The notes: generated by a model from the letters alone, not told the origin. A stretch of 7,262 nt of DNA from Nanobdellota archaeon (GCA_018816585.1 JAHIVQ010000104.1:1-7262); one strand, 5' to 3'; positions 1-5,957 are shown, counted from the stretch's first letter. Made by a program: numbers and translations.

Positions 1-566
1 CTAAATGGTCTCATTGAATTTCCATGTGCAGAGATTGCAACATTTACTTTATTTTTTTTAATAAAAATTAACAAGTCTTTTATAAAACTCAAAACTCTTT
101 TTTCAACCTCTTTTATTGATTCTCCTTTTGGGGGCCTTGAATCATAAGATCTATGATATTTATCAAATAATTCTTTTCCATATTTTTTAATAAATGTCTT
201 ATGTTTTACACCCTGTAATTTTCCATAAGAACGCTCAATCATTCTATCATCTTTTATTATTAAAAAACACTCTCCATGGTATTTAAGAACAGGTTTTAAT
301 GTATCTTTAGATCTTGATAATCTTGTGCAGAATGCAACATCTATCTCTTTTTTCTTTAATTTTTTAGCTATTTTATTTGCTTCTTTTATCCCTTGTTTTG
401 TCAGCTTTGAATCCTTCCATCCTGTAAATATATGGTTTTCATTAAAAAAGGTCTTTCCATGTCTGAAAATGTATATTTTACATACTTTTTTGCCTTTAAA
501 ATCCCTTATTCCTTTATTATTTTTATACAGAACAGACTTAAAATTATTAAGGTACACCTCTTTCAT
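1..566 (-). CDS. gpmA: 2,3-bisphosphoglycerate-dependent phosphoglycerate mutase, N-terminal part (cut by left edge)
   Basis: Cofactor-dependent phosphoglycerate mutase of the histidine phosphatase superfamily, which interconverts 3- and 2-phosphoglycerate in cytoplasmic glycolysis/gluconeogenesis. I translated 188 codons on the minus strand from ATG 566-564; the frame is still open at base 1. Visible motifs: IYIFRHGKT with phospho-acceptor His36, FTGWKDSKLT (47-56), TRLSR (81-85), ERSYGKLQG (111-119) with the probable acid/base Glu111, RSYDSRPPKGES (139-150) and SAHGNSMRP (179-187) with the second catalytic His181. The order and spacing follow bacterial-type dPGM rather than generic phosphatases of the superfamily. 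The family usually starts at about the IYIFRHG strand; here about 29 residues precede it, with no closer ATG, GTG or TTG except GTG at codon 4. The upstream frame closes at a tandem TAA with no earlier start. It is divergent from the gins51 operon. Family call is firm; C-terminus not visible. Confidence 0.9.
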   Translation of the reverse strand, partial: MKEVYLNNFKSVLYKNNKGIRDFKGKKVCKIYIFRHGKTFFNENHIFTGWKDSKLTKQGIKEANKIAKKLKKKEIDVAFCTRLSRSKDTLKPVLKYHGECFLIIKDDRMIERSYGKLQGVKHKTFIKKYGKELFDKYHRSYDSRPPKGESIKEVEKRVLSFIKDLLIFIKKNKVNVAISAHGNSMRPF

Positions 567-587
567 GTTTTTATATATATTACACCA

Positions 588-595
588 ATTTAAAG
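588..595 (-). promoter_or_regulatory. TATA-like box for the phosphoglycerate mutase gene
   Basis: On the minus strand the sequence reads CTTTAAAT, centred about 25 bases upstream of ATG 566. That is the distance expected in archaea if the transcript starts at or near the start codon (leaderless). No Shine-Dalgarno motif precedes this ATG, which fits. The call rests on sequence and spacing only. Confidence 0.4.
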
Positions 596-630
596 ATTTT
601 GGTTTAACATAATCATTTTATTACACAAAT

Positions 631-643
631 GTTTTTAAAATAA
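631..643 (+). promoter_or_regulatory. TATA-like box for the gins51 operon
   Basis: GTTTTTAAAATAA lies about 24 bases upstream of ATG 661. This is consistent with an archaeal TATA box driving a leaderless mRNA beginning at about 661. It also argues for ATG 661 over the in-frame TTG at 646, which would lie upstream of the predicted transcript start. It shares the 94-base intergenic region with the divergent mutase promoter. Confidence 0.5.
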
Positions 644-660
644 CTTTGTATATTCAATAT

Positions 661-1275
661 ATGATAGATTTCAATATTACTTATGAATCCTTATATGATC
701 TTCTTAGAAGTGAAAAATCACAGGAAGAACTGCAAAAGCTTGATGAAAACTTCTTTATGCATGTAGCAGAGTACATACAAACAAAGAAGCAGATACTTGA
801 ATCACAGGAAAATAAGGATAGCATATTTGCCTCTGCAGAAATACAGAAAACAAGAAAACAACTTGAAAATTCTGAAAAAATAATAAAGGAATTATACGAA
901 AGAAGAGAAAATAAAATAATACAAACCGCTCTTTTTTCTTCAAGAACAGACTCAAGATCAGACCATGGTAATATGCTAAAAGAAGAATTAGAATTATATA
1001 ATATTATTATAAACAATTTAAGTGAGTTTAGAAATATTATAATAGGCAGTATTTTAGCAGGTAAACTGCCTGTAATTGAGAAACCGAAACTAATAAAAAC
1101 TCAGGAAGAGCAAAAGATTACATCTAAATTAATAAGGTTTACAACAGCAGTTCCTAAATTTGTTGGAGATGATCTTAATATATATGGTCCTTATGAGGAA
1201 CACGATGTTGCAAATTTGTCTGAAAAGGTAGCAGATTTATTAATACAAAGAGAGAGAGCAGAAAAAATAGAATGA
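661..1275 (+). CDS. gins51: Archaeal GINS complex subunit, Gins51 (Sld5/Psf1-like)
   Basis: Subunit of the GINS complex, which with Cdc45/GAN and MCM forms the replicative helicase. 204 residues from ATG 661. Residues about 1-130 look like the alpha-helical A domain, including TYESLYDLLR near the N-terminus and RRENKIIQ at 81-88, followed by a helix with LYNIIINNL and FRNIII. Residues about 157-204 are the small beta-rich B domain, with the family-typical pattern IRFTTAVPKFVG (158-169), IYGPYEEHDV (174-183) and AxLLIQRxxAE at the end. The A-then-B order is that of Sld5/Psf1-type Gins51, not Gins23. It overlaps rpl44e by 4 bases (ATGA) and is first in an operon of translation genes. An in-frame TTG at 646 would add five residues; the TATA spacing favours ATG 661. 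Confidence 0.88.
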   Translation: MIDFNITYESLYDLLRSEKSQEELQKLDENFFMHVAEYIQTKKQILESQENKDSIFASAEIQKTRKQLENSEKIIKELYERRENKIIQTALFSSRTDSRSDHGNMLKEELELYNIIINNLSEFRNIIIGSILAGKLPVIEKPKLIKTQEEQKITSKLIRFTTAVPKFVGDDLNIYGPYEEHDVANLSEKVADLLIQRERAEKIE

Positions 1276-1580
1276 AATTACCAAAACAAATCAAGGATTA
1301 TTGCAAACATTGTAATAAAACAACTATTCATAAAGTTGGAGCTATAAAAACAGGTACAAAAAGAGGTTCTCTAAAAAAAGGTTCTATACAGAGAGCAATG
1401 AGACGTGGTCGTGGTATTGGTTTTGGAAATAAAGGAAGATGGGGATCAAAACCAACAAAACCAAAGAGATCAGGATTTAATGAGGGTAGTAAAATGGCTA
1501 CTTTCAGGCTTAGCTGTTCAGTATGCAATAAGGGTAAACAGTTAACTTTATCAAGAGCTAAGAAGGTGGAATTAAAATGA
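1272..1580 (+). CDS. rpl44e: Large ribosomal subunit protein eL42 (L44e)
   Basis: Zinc-binding protein of the 50S subunit located at the E site, where the family contacts the CCA end of the exiting tRNA. 102 residues, slightly longer than the roughly 92-95 usual in archaea. It has the N-terminal YCKHCNKTT knuckle (Cys11, Cys14), the basic loop GSIQRAMRRGRG (37-48), and the C-terminal CSVC knuckle (Cys82, Cys85), giving the four zinc ligands. The glycine-rich E-site loop, normally close to GYGG, reads GIGFGN here, and the stretch before CSVC is diverged. The start ATG overlaps the gins51 stop and the TGA overlaps the rps27e start (ATGA at both junctions), so translational coupling is likely. 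Only a weak purine-rich stretch precedes its start. Confidence 0.93.
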   Translation: MKLPKQIKDYCKHCNKTTIHKVGAIKTGTKRGSLKKGSIQRAMRRGRGIGFGNKGRWGSKPTKPKRSGFNEGSKMATFRLSCSVCNKGKQLTLSRAKKVELK

Positions 1581-1762
1581 GACCTGTAAAAGAACCAACG
1601 TCAAGATTTATCAAAGTAAAATGTAATAAATGCAAAAATGAGCAGATTATTTTTGGTAAAATTTCTTCAAATGTAGTTTGCCTTGTTTGTGGAACACCAA
1701 TAGCTGATCCTAGCGGAGGAAAAAGCAAGATTAAAGCTCAGATATTGGAGGTTTTAGTTTAA
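1577..1762 (+). CDS. rps27e: Small ribosomal subunit protein eS27
   Basis: Small zinc-ribbon protein of the 30S subunit, 61 residues, the normal archaeal length. Two CxxC knuckles supply the zinc ligands: Cys16/Cys19 in VKCNKC and Cys35/Cys38 in VCLVC. They are followed by GTPIADPSGGKSKIKAQ, the family's characteristic tail. AGGTG at 1564-1568, inside the end of rpl44e, is a plausible Shine-Dalgarno 8 bases before the ATG. It overlaps rpl44e by 4 bases and abuts the aIF2-alpha gene with zero gap. The rpl44e-rps27e-aIF2-alpha order is a widely conserved archaeal cluster, which supports both ribosomal calls. Confidence 0.95.
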   Translation: MRPVKEPTSRFIKVKCNKCKNEQIIFGKISSNVVCLVCGTPIADPSGGKSKIKAQILEVLV

Positions 1763-2533
1763 ATGTTTTATAAGAAAAAAGGAATTCCTCAGGAAGGAGA
1801 TATTGTTCTATGCACAGTTAAGAATATATTGTCACACTCTGTTTTTGTTGATTTAGACGAATATAATCATTTAGAAGGATTATTGCATATTTCTGAAGTA
1901 AGCCCTGGAAGAATAAGAAATCTGCGTGATTTTGTAGTTCCTGGTAAAAAGATTGTCTGTAAGGTTTTAAGAGCACAGGATGAAAAACATATTGATCTTT
2001 CTCTTAGAAGAGTTCCGATGAATATAAGAATAGGGAAGATTAATGAGTATAAACAAGAATTAAAAGCAGAAAGAATGCTTGAACATATTGGTAAGGATTT
2101 AAATTTCTCAATAGAAAATATGTATGAAAAAGTTGGTTATAAGGCAATAGAAGAATTTGGATCTTTAGGATTATTTTTCCAAAATATTTTATCTGATAAC
2201 TCATTACTTAAAAAAATGAATATTGATGAAAAAATATCTAATATATTAATACAATTAATAAAAGAAAAAATAAAAATTCCAGAAGTTGAAGTTTCTGGAA
2301 CTTTAGTATTGCAGTCATATAAAGAAGAAGGGATAAATAAAATAAAAGGAATATTAATTAATGAGATAAAAGATGATGTAAAAATAAGTTATTTGTCAGC
2401 ACCAAGATATAGAATAAGTGTTAAATCAAAAGATTACAAGGGTGCTGAGAATATATTAAAAGGTGCTGTTGATAGAATAATAACAAATGCAGAGCAGAAT
2501 GGTTGCACTGGAGAGTTTATTAAAAATGCATAA
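1763..2533 (+). CDS. eif2a: Translation initiation factor aIF2 subunit alpha
   Basis: Alpha subunit of heterotrimeric aIF2, which delivers initiator Met-tRNA to the small subunit. 256 residues. Residues about 9-86 form the S1 OB-fold domain (GDIVLCTVKNI, GLLHISEVSPGRIRN, KVLRAQ, IDLSLRR). About 90-170 is the helical middle domain. About 174-256 is the C-terminal alpha/beta domain that contacts the gamma subunit, with VSGTLVLQSY, KISYLSAPRYRISV and DYKGAENILK as recognisable family motifs. Ser47, in SEVSPGRIR, aligns with the regulatory Ser51 of eukaryotic eIF2-alpha. A clear Shine-Dalgarno GGAGGT at 1747-1752 sits 10 bases before the ATG, inside rps27e. The end overlaps nop10 by 8 bases. Confidence 0.95.
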   Translation: MFYKKKGIPQEGDIVLCTVKNILSHSVFVDLDEYNHLEGLLHISEVSPGRIRNLRDFVVPGKKIVCKVLRAQDEKHIDLSLRRVPMNIRIGKINEYKQELKAERMLEHIGKDLNFSIENMYEKVGYKAIEEFGSLGLFFQNILSDNSLLKKMNIDEKISNILIQLIKEKIKIPEVEVSGTLVLQSYKEEGINKIKGILINEIKDDVKISYLSAPRYRISVKSKDYKGAENILKGAVDRIITNAEQNGCTGEFIKNA

Positions 2534-2699
2534 AATATTAAAATGTCTAGGTTGTGATACATACACTATAAAGGAGAATTGTCCTAAGTGCAATAATAAA
2601 ACAACAAATCCAAAACCCGCAAGATATAAAAGCGAGGATAAGTACAGCAAGTACAGAAGACAATACAAGGAGGAGATGAAAAATGCCATGGACTCTTAA
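2526..2699 (+). CDS. nop10: H/ACA RNP protein Nop10
   Basis: Small protein that bridges Cbf5 and L7Ae in the box H/ACA RNP responsible for RNA-guided pseudouridylation of rRNA. 57 residues from ATG 2526. The N-terminal zinc ribbon has ligands Cys7, Cys10, Cys19 and Cys22 (KCLGC and CPKC), separated by YTIKEN. A linker and helix follow, with the signature PKPARYKSEDKYSKYRR, typical of Nop10 (a PxRxSxxDxYxKYRR-like pattern). The frame could be extended to an ATG at 2487, but that would add 13 non-family residues and lengthen the overlap with aIF2-alpha; GGAG at 2510-2513 supports ATG 2526. The 3' end overlaps the PAC2 gene by 17 bases. Confidence 0.93.
   Translation: MHKILKCLGCDTYTIKENCPKCNNKTTNPKPARYKSEDKYSKYRRQYKEEMKNAMDS
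2667..2674 (+). promoter_or_regulatory. Strong Shine-Dalgarno for the PAC2-family gene
   Basis: AAGGAGGA lies within the coding sequence of nop10, 8 bases upstream of ATG 2683. It fixes that ATG as the start and indicates that this last operon gene is translated by SD-dependent reinitiation within a polycistronic message. Confidence 0.7.
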
Positions 2700-3471
2700 G
2701 ACCATCAAAAAGATAAATTCAAAAAAATCAATTTTAATAGAAGGACTGCCTGGAATGGGAAATGTAGGAAAGATAGCAGTTGATTTTATAATAGATGATC
2801 TAAAGGCAGAAAAAGTATTTGATGTTTTAAGCCCAAAACTTCCAAACTGTGTTTTTGTAAATGAAGATAATTTAATAGAATTACCATCAATATCAGTTTA
2901 TTATAAAAAAGTAAAGGATAAATCAATATTTTTAATTTCAGGAGATACACAACCACTTGATGAAACTTCTTGTTATGAATTTTGCAATGAAGTTTTAAAA
3001 TTATGCAAGAAATATAATTGTAAAGAAATAATTACTCTTGGTGGGGTTGGAATGCAGAAAGAACCTGCAAAACCAAAAGTATATTTTTCTGGTAATGGTA
3101 AAGAAATTATTAAGAGATATAATCATTCTAAAAATCTTAATGGTCTTGTTGGTCCGATAGTTGGTGTTTCTGGTTTATTAGTTGGATTAGCAAATAATGT
3201 TAACATTCCTGCAGTAAATATAATGGCAGAAACATTTGGGCATCCAAATCATATGGGATTAAAAGGTGCAAAAGAAATACTTAATATTCTTGAAACAAAA
3301 TTAAAATTAGGATTAGACTTAAAAAAATTAAATAAAGAAATAAATAAATTACAAAAAGATATGTTTAATATTGAAGATATAAATGAAAATATTAATATGG
3401 AAGATATTGAAGATTTAAATGATATTCAGGAAAAGCCCGAGGACAAATGGGATAAGAGTTATATGGGTTAG
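2683..3471 (+). CDS. PAC2-family protein, probable proteasome assembly chaperone
   Basis: 262 residues of the PAC2 superfamily (COG2047-like), whose members chaperone or regulate the 20S proteasome. Visible family motifs: LIEGLPGMGNVGKIA (18-32), SGDTQP (86-91), TLGGVG (118-123), VGPIVGVSGLL (156-166) and AETFGHPNHMG (182-192). About 200-228 is a Leu/Lys-rich probable helix, followed by an acidic tail rich in Asp, Glu and Asn (229-255). The C-terminus is SYMG. Archaeal proteasome-binding relatives can end in a hydrophobic-Tyr-X (HbYX) tail; here the Tyr is third from the end, so the motif is not canonical. Last gene of the operon, overlapping nop10 by 17 bases. Its stop overlaps the stop of the convergent EndoQ gene. 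The family call is firm; a direct proteasome role is inferred from family members. Confidence 0.85.
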   Translation: MPWTLKTIKKINSKKSILIEGLPGMGNVGKIAVDFIIDDLKAEKVFDVLSPKLPNCVFVNEDNLIELPSISVYYKKVKDKSIFLISGDTQPLDETSCYEFCNEVLKLCKKYNCKEIITLGGVGMQKEPAKPKVYFSGNGKEIIKRYNHSKNLNGLVGPIVGVSGLLVGLANNVNIPAVNIMAETFGHPNHMGLKGAKEILNILETKLKLGLDLKKLNKEINKLQKDMFNIEDINENINMEDIEDLNDIQEKPEDKWDKSYMG

Positions 3472-5924
3472 AATTCACTAAGTGATTTTTGTTTATTTTG
3501 GTTTTTAATTTTTGTTTCAGGTTTTAATAAAGGAATACCATATATACCATCATATCCTGGCTTGACAAATATATTACCTTCTCTATTTTTTAATATTAAT
3601 TCAATAAGTAGTTTATCATTAGGCAGAGCTTCTGTTAATTCTTTTTCATTAACCTTTAATAAAATATTAAATTCATTTCCAAATTTTTCAATTAAAAGAT
3701 TATAAATACCCCATGTTTTTTTAGTTGCTATTCCAGAATTTTTTGCCAAAGCAATTATTTCATGAAGTGGAAGAAGTTTGTAATAGTGTTTTTTATTTGG
3801 ATTTTTTAATATATCCTGATTTCCTAGTTCTAAAACTCTATTATCAACACCAATAGTTAAGGGTTTATGACATATAGGACAAATTCCATTTAATTTTTTA
3901 GTTTCTTTAGGAGAACAAGAAAAATTACAATCTTTATGTCCATCATAATGATAAATTCCATATCCTGGGTCAGTCTCAATGGTTCCAAGAATTTTATTTT
4001 CTCTAATTCCATCAATTATATCTTTATAACTACCAATTTTCTCAAAGATTGTTGCTTCTCTTCCCAATCTCCAGGGCCAGTATGAATGAGAATCTGAAAA
4101 ACTTACTATTGCTTTTGAATTTAATTCTGAAATTTTCCAATTCATTTCAGGAGTGCTTGACATTCCTGTCTCAATAGCATGTATATTTTCAAATTGCGCT
4201 CCAAATGCCTCCTTCAAGCTGTCATAACCGCTTTTAGAGCCAAAAACACCAAAATAAGGTGTCCAGCAATTATGAACGCAAGCAAATTCAGAGACATAAG
4301 AATTATCTTTTTCAACTTCTAGATTGTAAACTTCTCCAGAATAATCTTTTATTTCAATTTTTCTAACAGGCAAATAAACATAATTTTCATCAATCCAACC
4401 ATGTTTTCTATTAAGTTTATTAATTGACTTTTTAAAACAATTCTCTTTTAACATCCCATAATCATTTTCAAAAAAGGAAAGATTAGAGAAGGCAATCAAA
4501 TCATTTCTTGCTCTTATTTCTCTATTTTGTATAAAATGATTGCCTTTTTTATTATAATTTTCAATAGTATTTATACCTATTGAAGGAATTATCCCTAATC
4601 TCAAGCAGATTAATTTCATTTGATTAGCTAATTGTCTTGAAACAGTATATCCAGTATCCCCCCTCCACCATCCTCTAAAAATTTCAGCTAATTTATTTTT
4701 AGGTAAAAAGATAAATTCTCTTGGAATGTGCTTGCTATTTGCTCTTGCCTTTTCTCCAATATAAAAATTTCTGAAAAAAGAGTTTAATATTTTAGAATTA
4801 AATTTCAATTCACACTCATTTTCTTTTATTTTATTGGAAGTTATTTCAAATCCAAAATAATCTTTGATAGTAGAAATTACTTCTTCAAAATATTCTTTTT
4901 CATTACTATGAAAACTAAAGCCAATTGCAGAATCAGTAATTAAATATCCTTCAGATAAAAAATATCCAATTAGTCTACATAATTTTTTATCTACTTTTAT
5001 TTTACTAAAAATCTTTCCTGTGTGATTTCTCGCGTCTTTAGGAATAAGAAAATTAGAGCTTATTTCTTTACAATCTAAAATATAATCCTTTAAATTAATC
5101 TCTTGTAAATCTATCTCTTTATTTACTCTAGGATAAATTAAAAAATCTCCTATTTCAATATCTTTTGCCTGAATCCATTCTTTTCTATAATTTAGAAAAT
5201 GCCTTCTTCTACATAGATTTTCTTCCGAACATCCTTTTTTACATAATCCTTTTGTAGACTTACAATTCTTATAACTTTTAATTGCATAAAAAGGGTGTTC
5301 TAGTGTTGTTTCTAATCCTTCTCTAAAATACCAAGGAACTATCTTAATATTTTTCCCTTTATGATTATGAACTAAAATTTCTTTTACTTTTCTAATATTA
5401 CCATAATGAGTTAAAACATTATCTCCTTTCTTGATATCCTTAATCATTTTTACTTCATTATCTAGATGAATTAAAGTATTTGGAAGCAAACAATGTGCAG
5501 GAATTATTTCAATTTCATCAGAAATTTTCATCATCTCTTTTGTAAATTCCTCGCATGAAATTTTGAATATTGGCCTTCCGTCATAATCTCTTCTTCCTTT
5601 AGTGTCAAGATAAGCATTTATTTTTTCTACAACTTCTAATGAAGGAACAAGCAAAACTAAATGTACTCTTCTTCCTCTCCCTTGAGTGTACATTAAACTT
5701 ATCTCTCCAGTAAGTATAAAAGGAAAATCATCAAAAAAATAAAGCCCATTTTTTTCTTTAAGTTTATCTTTAATATCTTTTAACCATAAATTATGAGTAA
5801 AATCTCCTGTTCCTAATAACCCAAGACCTTTAATTTTTGCATATTTAACAAGATTTTCAATAGTTATATTTTTAGAACAAGCTCTTGAATATCTTGAATG
5901 TATATGTAAATCTGCAAATATCAT
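3468..5924 (-). CDS. endoQ: Endonuclease Q (PHP-family DNA repair nuclease) precursor with intein
   Basis: 818-codon precursor; removing the intein leaves a 410-residue protein (144 + 266), the usual EndoQ size. EndoQ nicks DNA 5' of deaminated bases (uracil, hypoxanthine) and abasic sites. The N-terminal PHP metallo-phosphoesterase domain shows His7 and His9 (DLHIHS), Asp41 (GTGDFTH), Glu74 (TGEIS), His88 (RRVHLV) and His144 (IPAH). After the intein come WTPYFGVFGSKSGYDS, Glu585 (IETGMS) and Asp611/His613 (SFSDSHS), all expected metal-site residues. A Cys4 zinc finger follows (Cys666, Cys670, Cys682, Cys685), then the family's helical C-terminal region and PGYDGIYG (789-796). The last seven residues, QKSLSEF, resemble a PCNA-interacting box. 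Starts at ATG 5924 with no SD but an AT-rich promoter-like region. It converges on PAC2 with a 4-base overlap of stops (TTAG). Other PHP nucleases were considered, but the zinc finger and the GYDGxYG end fit EndoQ best. Confidence 0.88.
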   Translation of the reverse strand: MIFADLHIHSRYSRACSKNITIENLVKYAKIKGLGLLGTGDFTHNLWLKDIKDKLKEKNGLYFFDDFPFILTGEISLMYTQGRGRRVHLVLLVPSLEVVEKINAYLDTKGRRDYDGRPIFKISCEEFTKEMMKISDEIEIIPAHCLLPNTLIHLDNEVKMIKDIKKGDNVLTHYGNIRKVKEILVHNHKGKNIKIVPWYFREGLETTLEHPFYAIKSYKNCKSTKGLCKKGCSEENLCRRRHFLNYRKEWIQAKDIEIGDFLIYPRVNKEIDLQEINLKDYILDCKEISSNFLIPKDARNHTGKIFSKIKVDKKLCRLIGYFLSEGYLITDSAIGFSFHSNEKEYFEEVISTIKDYFGFEITSNKIKENECELKFNSKILNSFFRNFYIGEKARANSKHIPREFIFLPKNKLAEIFRGWWRGDTGYTVSRQLANQMKLICLRLGIIPSIGINTIENYNKKGNHFIQNREIRARNDLIAFSNLSFFENDYGMLKENCFKKSINKLNRKHGWIDENYVYLPVRKIEIKDYSGEVYNLEVEKDNSYVSEFACVHNCWTPYFGVFGSKSGYDSLKEAFGAQFENIHAIETGMSSTPEMNWKISELNSKAIVSFSDSHSYWPWRLGREATIFEKIGSYKDIIDGIRENKILGTIETDPGYGIYHYDGHKDCNFSCSPKETKKLNGICPICHKPLTIGVDNRVLELGNQDILKNPNKKHYYKLLPLHEIIALAKNSGIATKKTWGIYNLLIEKFGNEFNILLKVNEKELTEALPNDKLLIELILKNREGNIFVKPGYDGIYGIPLLKPETKIKNQNKQKSLSEF
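3475..3525 (+). terminator. Possible terminator of the gins51-PAC2 operon
   Basis: Four bases after the PAC2 stop there is a short perfect inverted repeat, TCACT-A-AGTGA (3475-3485). It is followed by a strongly T-rich stretch with runs of 4-5 T up to about 3525. T-runs are the main archaeal termination signal. The hairpin is short, and the same bases encode the C-terminus of the opposite-strand EndoQ, so this could be coincidental. Confidence 0.35.
4269..5492 (-). mobile_element. Intein with LAGLIDADG homing endonuclease inside EndoQ
   Basis: In-frame 408-residue intein, precursor residues Cys145-Asn552. Splicing residues are all present: Cys145 in block A (CLLPNTLIHL), block B TTLEH with Thr207 and His210, block F (YNLEVEKDNSYVS) and block G ending in Val-His551-Asn552, then +1 Cys553 of the C-extein. 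The precise junctions are PAH|CLLP and VHN|CWTP, and the exteins join into a normal PHP motif. Residues about 312-430 hold a DOD-type homing endonuclease: motif 1 LIGYFLSEG (318-326, acidic Glu325) and motif 2 IFRGWWRGDTG (415-425, acidic Asp423), preceded by the HIPREFIFLP linker typical of archaeal inteins. Both acidic residues are kept, so the endonuclease may be active. A four-Cys cluster (Cys221, 228, 232, 238) sits between block B and the endonuclease. The protein splices autocatalytically by inference; there is no direct proof. Confidence 0.93.
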
Positions 5925-5929
5925 AATAT

Positions 5930-5943
5930 AAAAATAAAAAAAG
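5930..5943 (-). terminator. Possible oligo-T terminator after the lipoprotein gene
   Basis: On the minus strand, downstream of the lipoprotein stop (5959-5961), there is a run of seven T (5942-5936) followed by ATTTTT. Archaeal RNA polymerase terminates on such T-runs without needing a hairpin. It lies between the lipoprotein gene and the EndoQ start, so it could separate the two transcripts. It also lies within the predicted EndoQ promoter region. Confidence 0.35.
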
Positions 5944-5945
5944 AA

Positions 5946-5957
5946 TTAATAAATATA
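5946..5957 (-). promoter_or_regulatory. TATA-like region upstream of EndoQ
   Basis: The minus strand reads TATATTTATTAA over 5957-5946, centred about 25-30 bases upstream of ATG 5924. There is no Shine-Dalgarno before that ATG. Spacing suggests a leaderless transcript. The 34-base gap from the preceding gene is the only space available for an EndoQ promoter. The surrounding sequence is very AT-rich, so specificity is low. Confidence 0.35.

Noticed and set aside
567..580. Minus-strand ATATATATAAAAAC just before the mutase ATG as the main TATA box
   Set aside because: A good TATA match, but it would start transcription about 15 bases inside the gene with no suitable downstream start before the catalytic region.
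325..612. Plus-strand open frame of 95 codons, Phe/Leu-rich
   Set aside because: Antisense shadow of the phosphoglycerate mutase; hydrophobicity results from reading Lys/Glu-rich codons backwards. No family features.
646..660. TTG at 646 as start of gins51
   Set aside because: Lies upstream of the transcript start predicted from the TATA box; ATG 661 gives a normal N-terminus.
681..1016. Minus-strand open frames opposite gins51 (681-1016 and 755-955)
   Set aside because: They lie wholly within the well-supported GINS gene, are rich in Phe/Ser/Leu as antisense of AT-rich coding DNA, and have no recognisable motif.
1328..1528. Minus-strand open frame opposite rpl44e
   Set aside because: Antisense of the basic loop of eL42; no independent start signal.
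2456..2689. Minus-strand hydrophobic open frame across the aIF2-alpha/nop10 junction
   Set aside because: Antisense of two confident genes; apparent membrane segments are an artefact of complementing Lys/Asn codons.
3468..5924. Reading the 818-codon gene as a natural fusion or as a gene with a group I intron
   Set aside because: The inserted segment is in frame, begins with Cys, ends His-Asn before Cys, and has Hint and LAGLIDADG blocks, which is the signature of an intein rather than an RNA intron or domain fusion.
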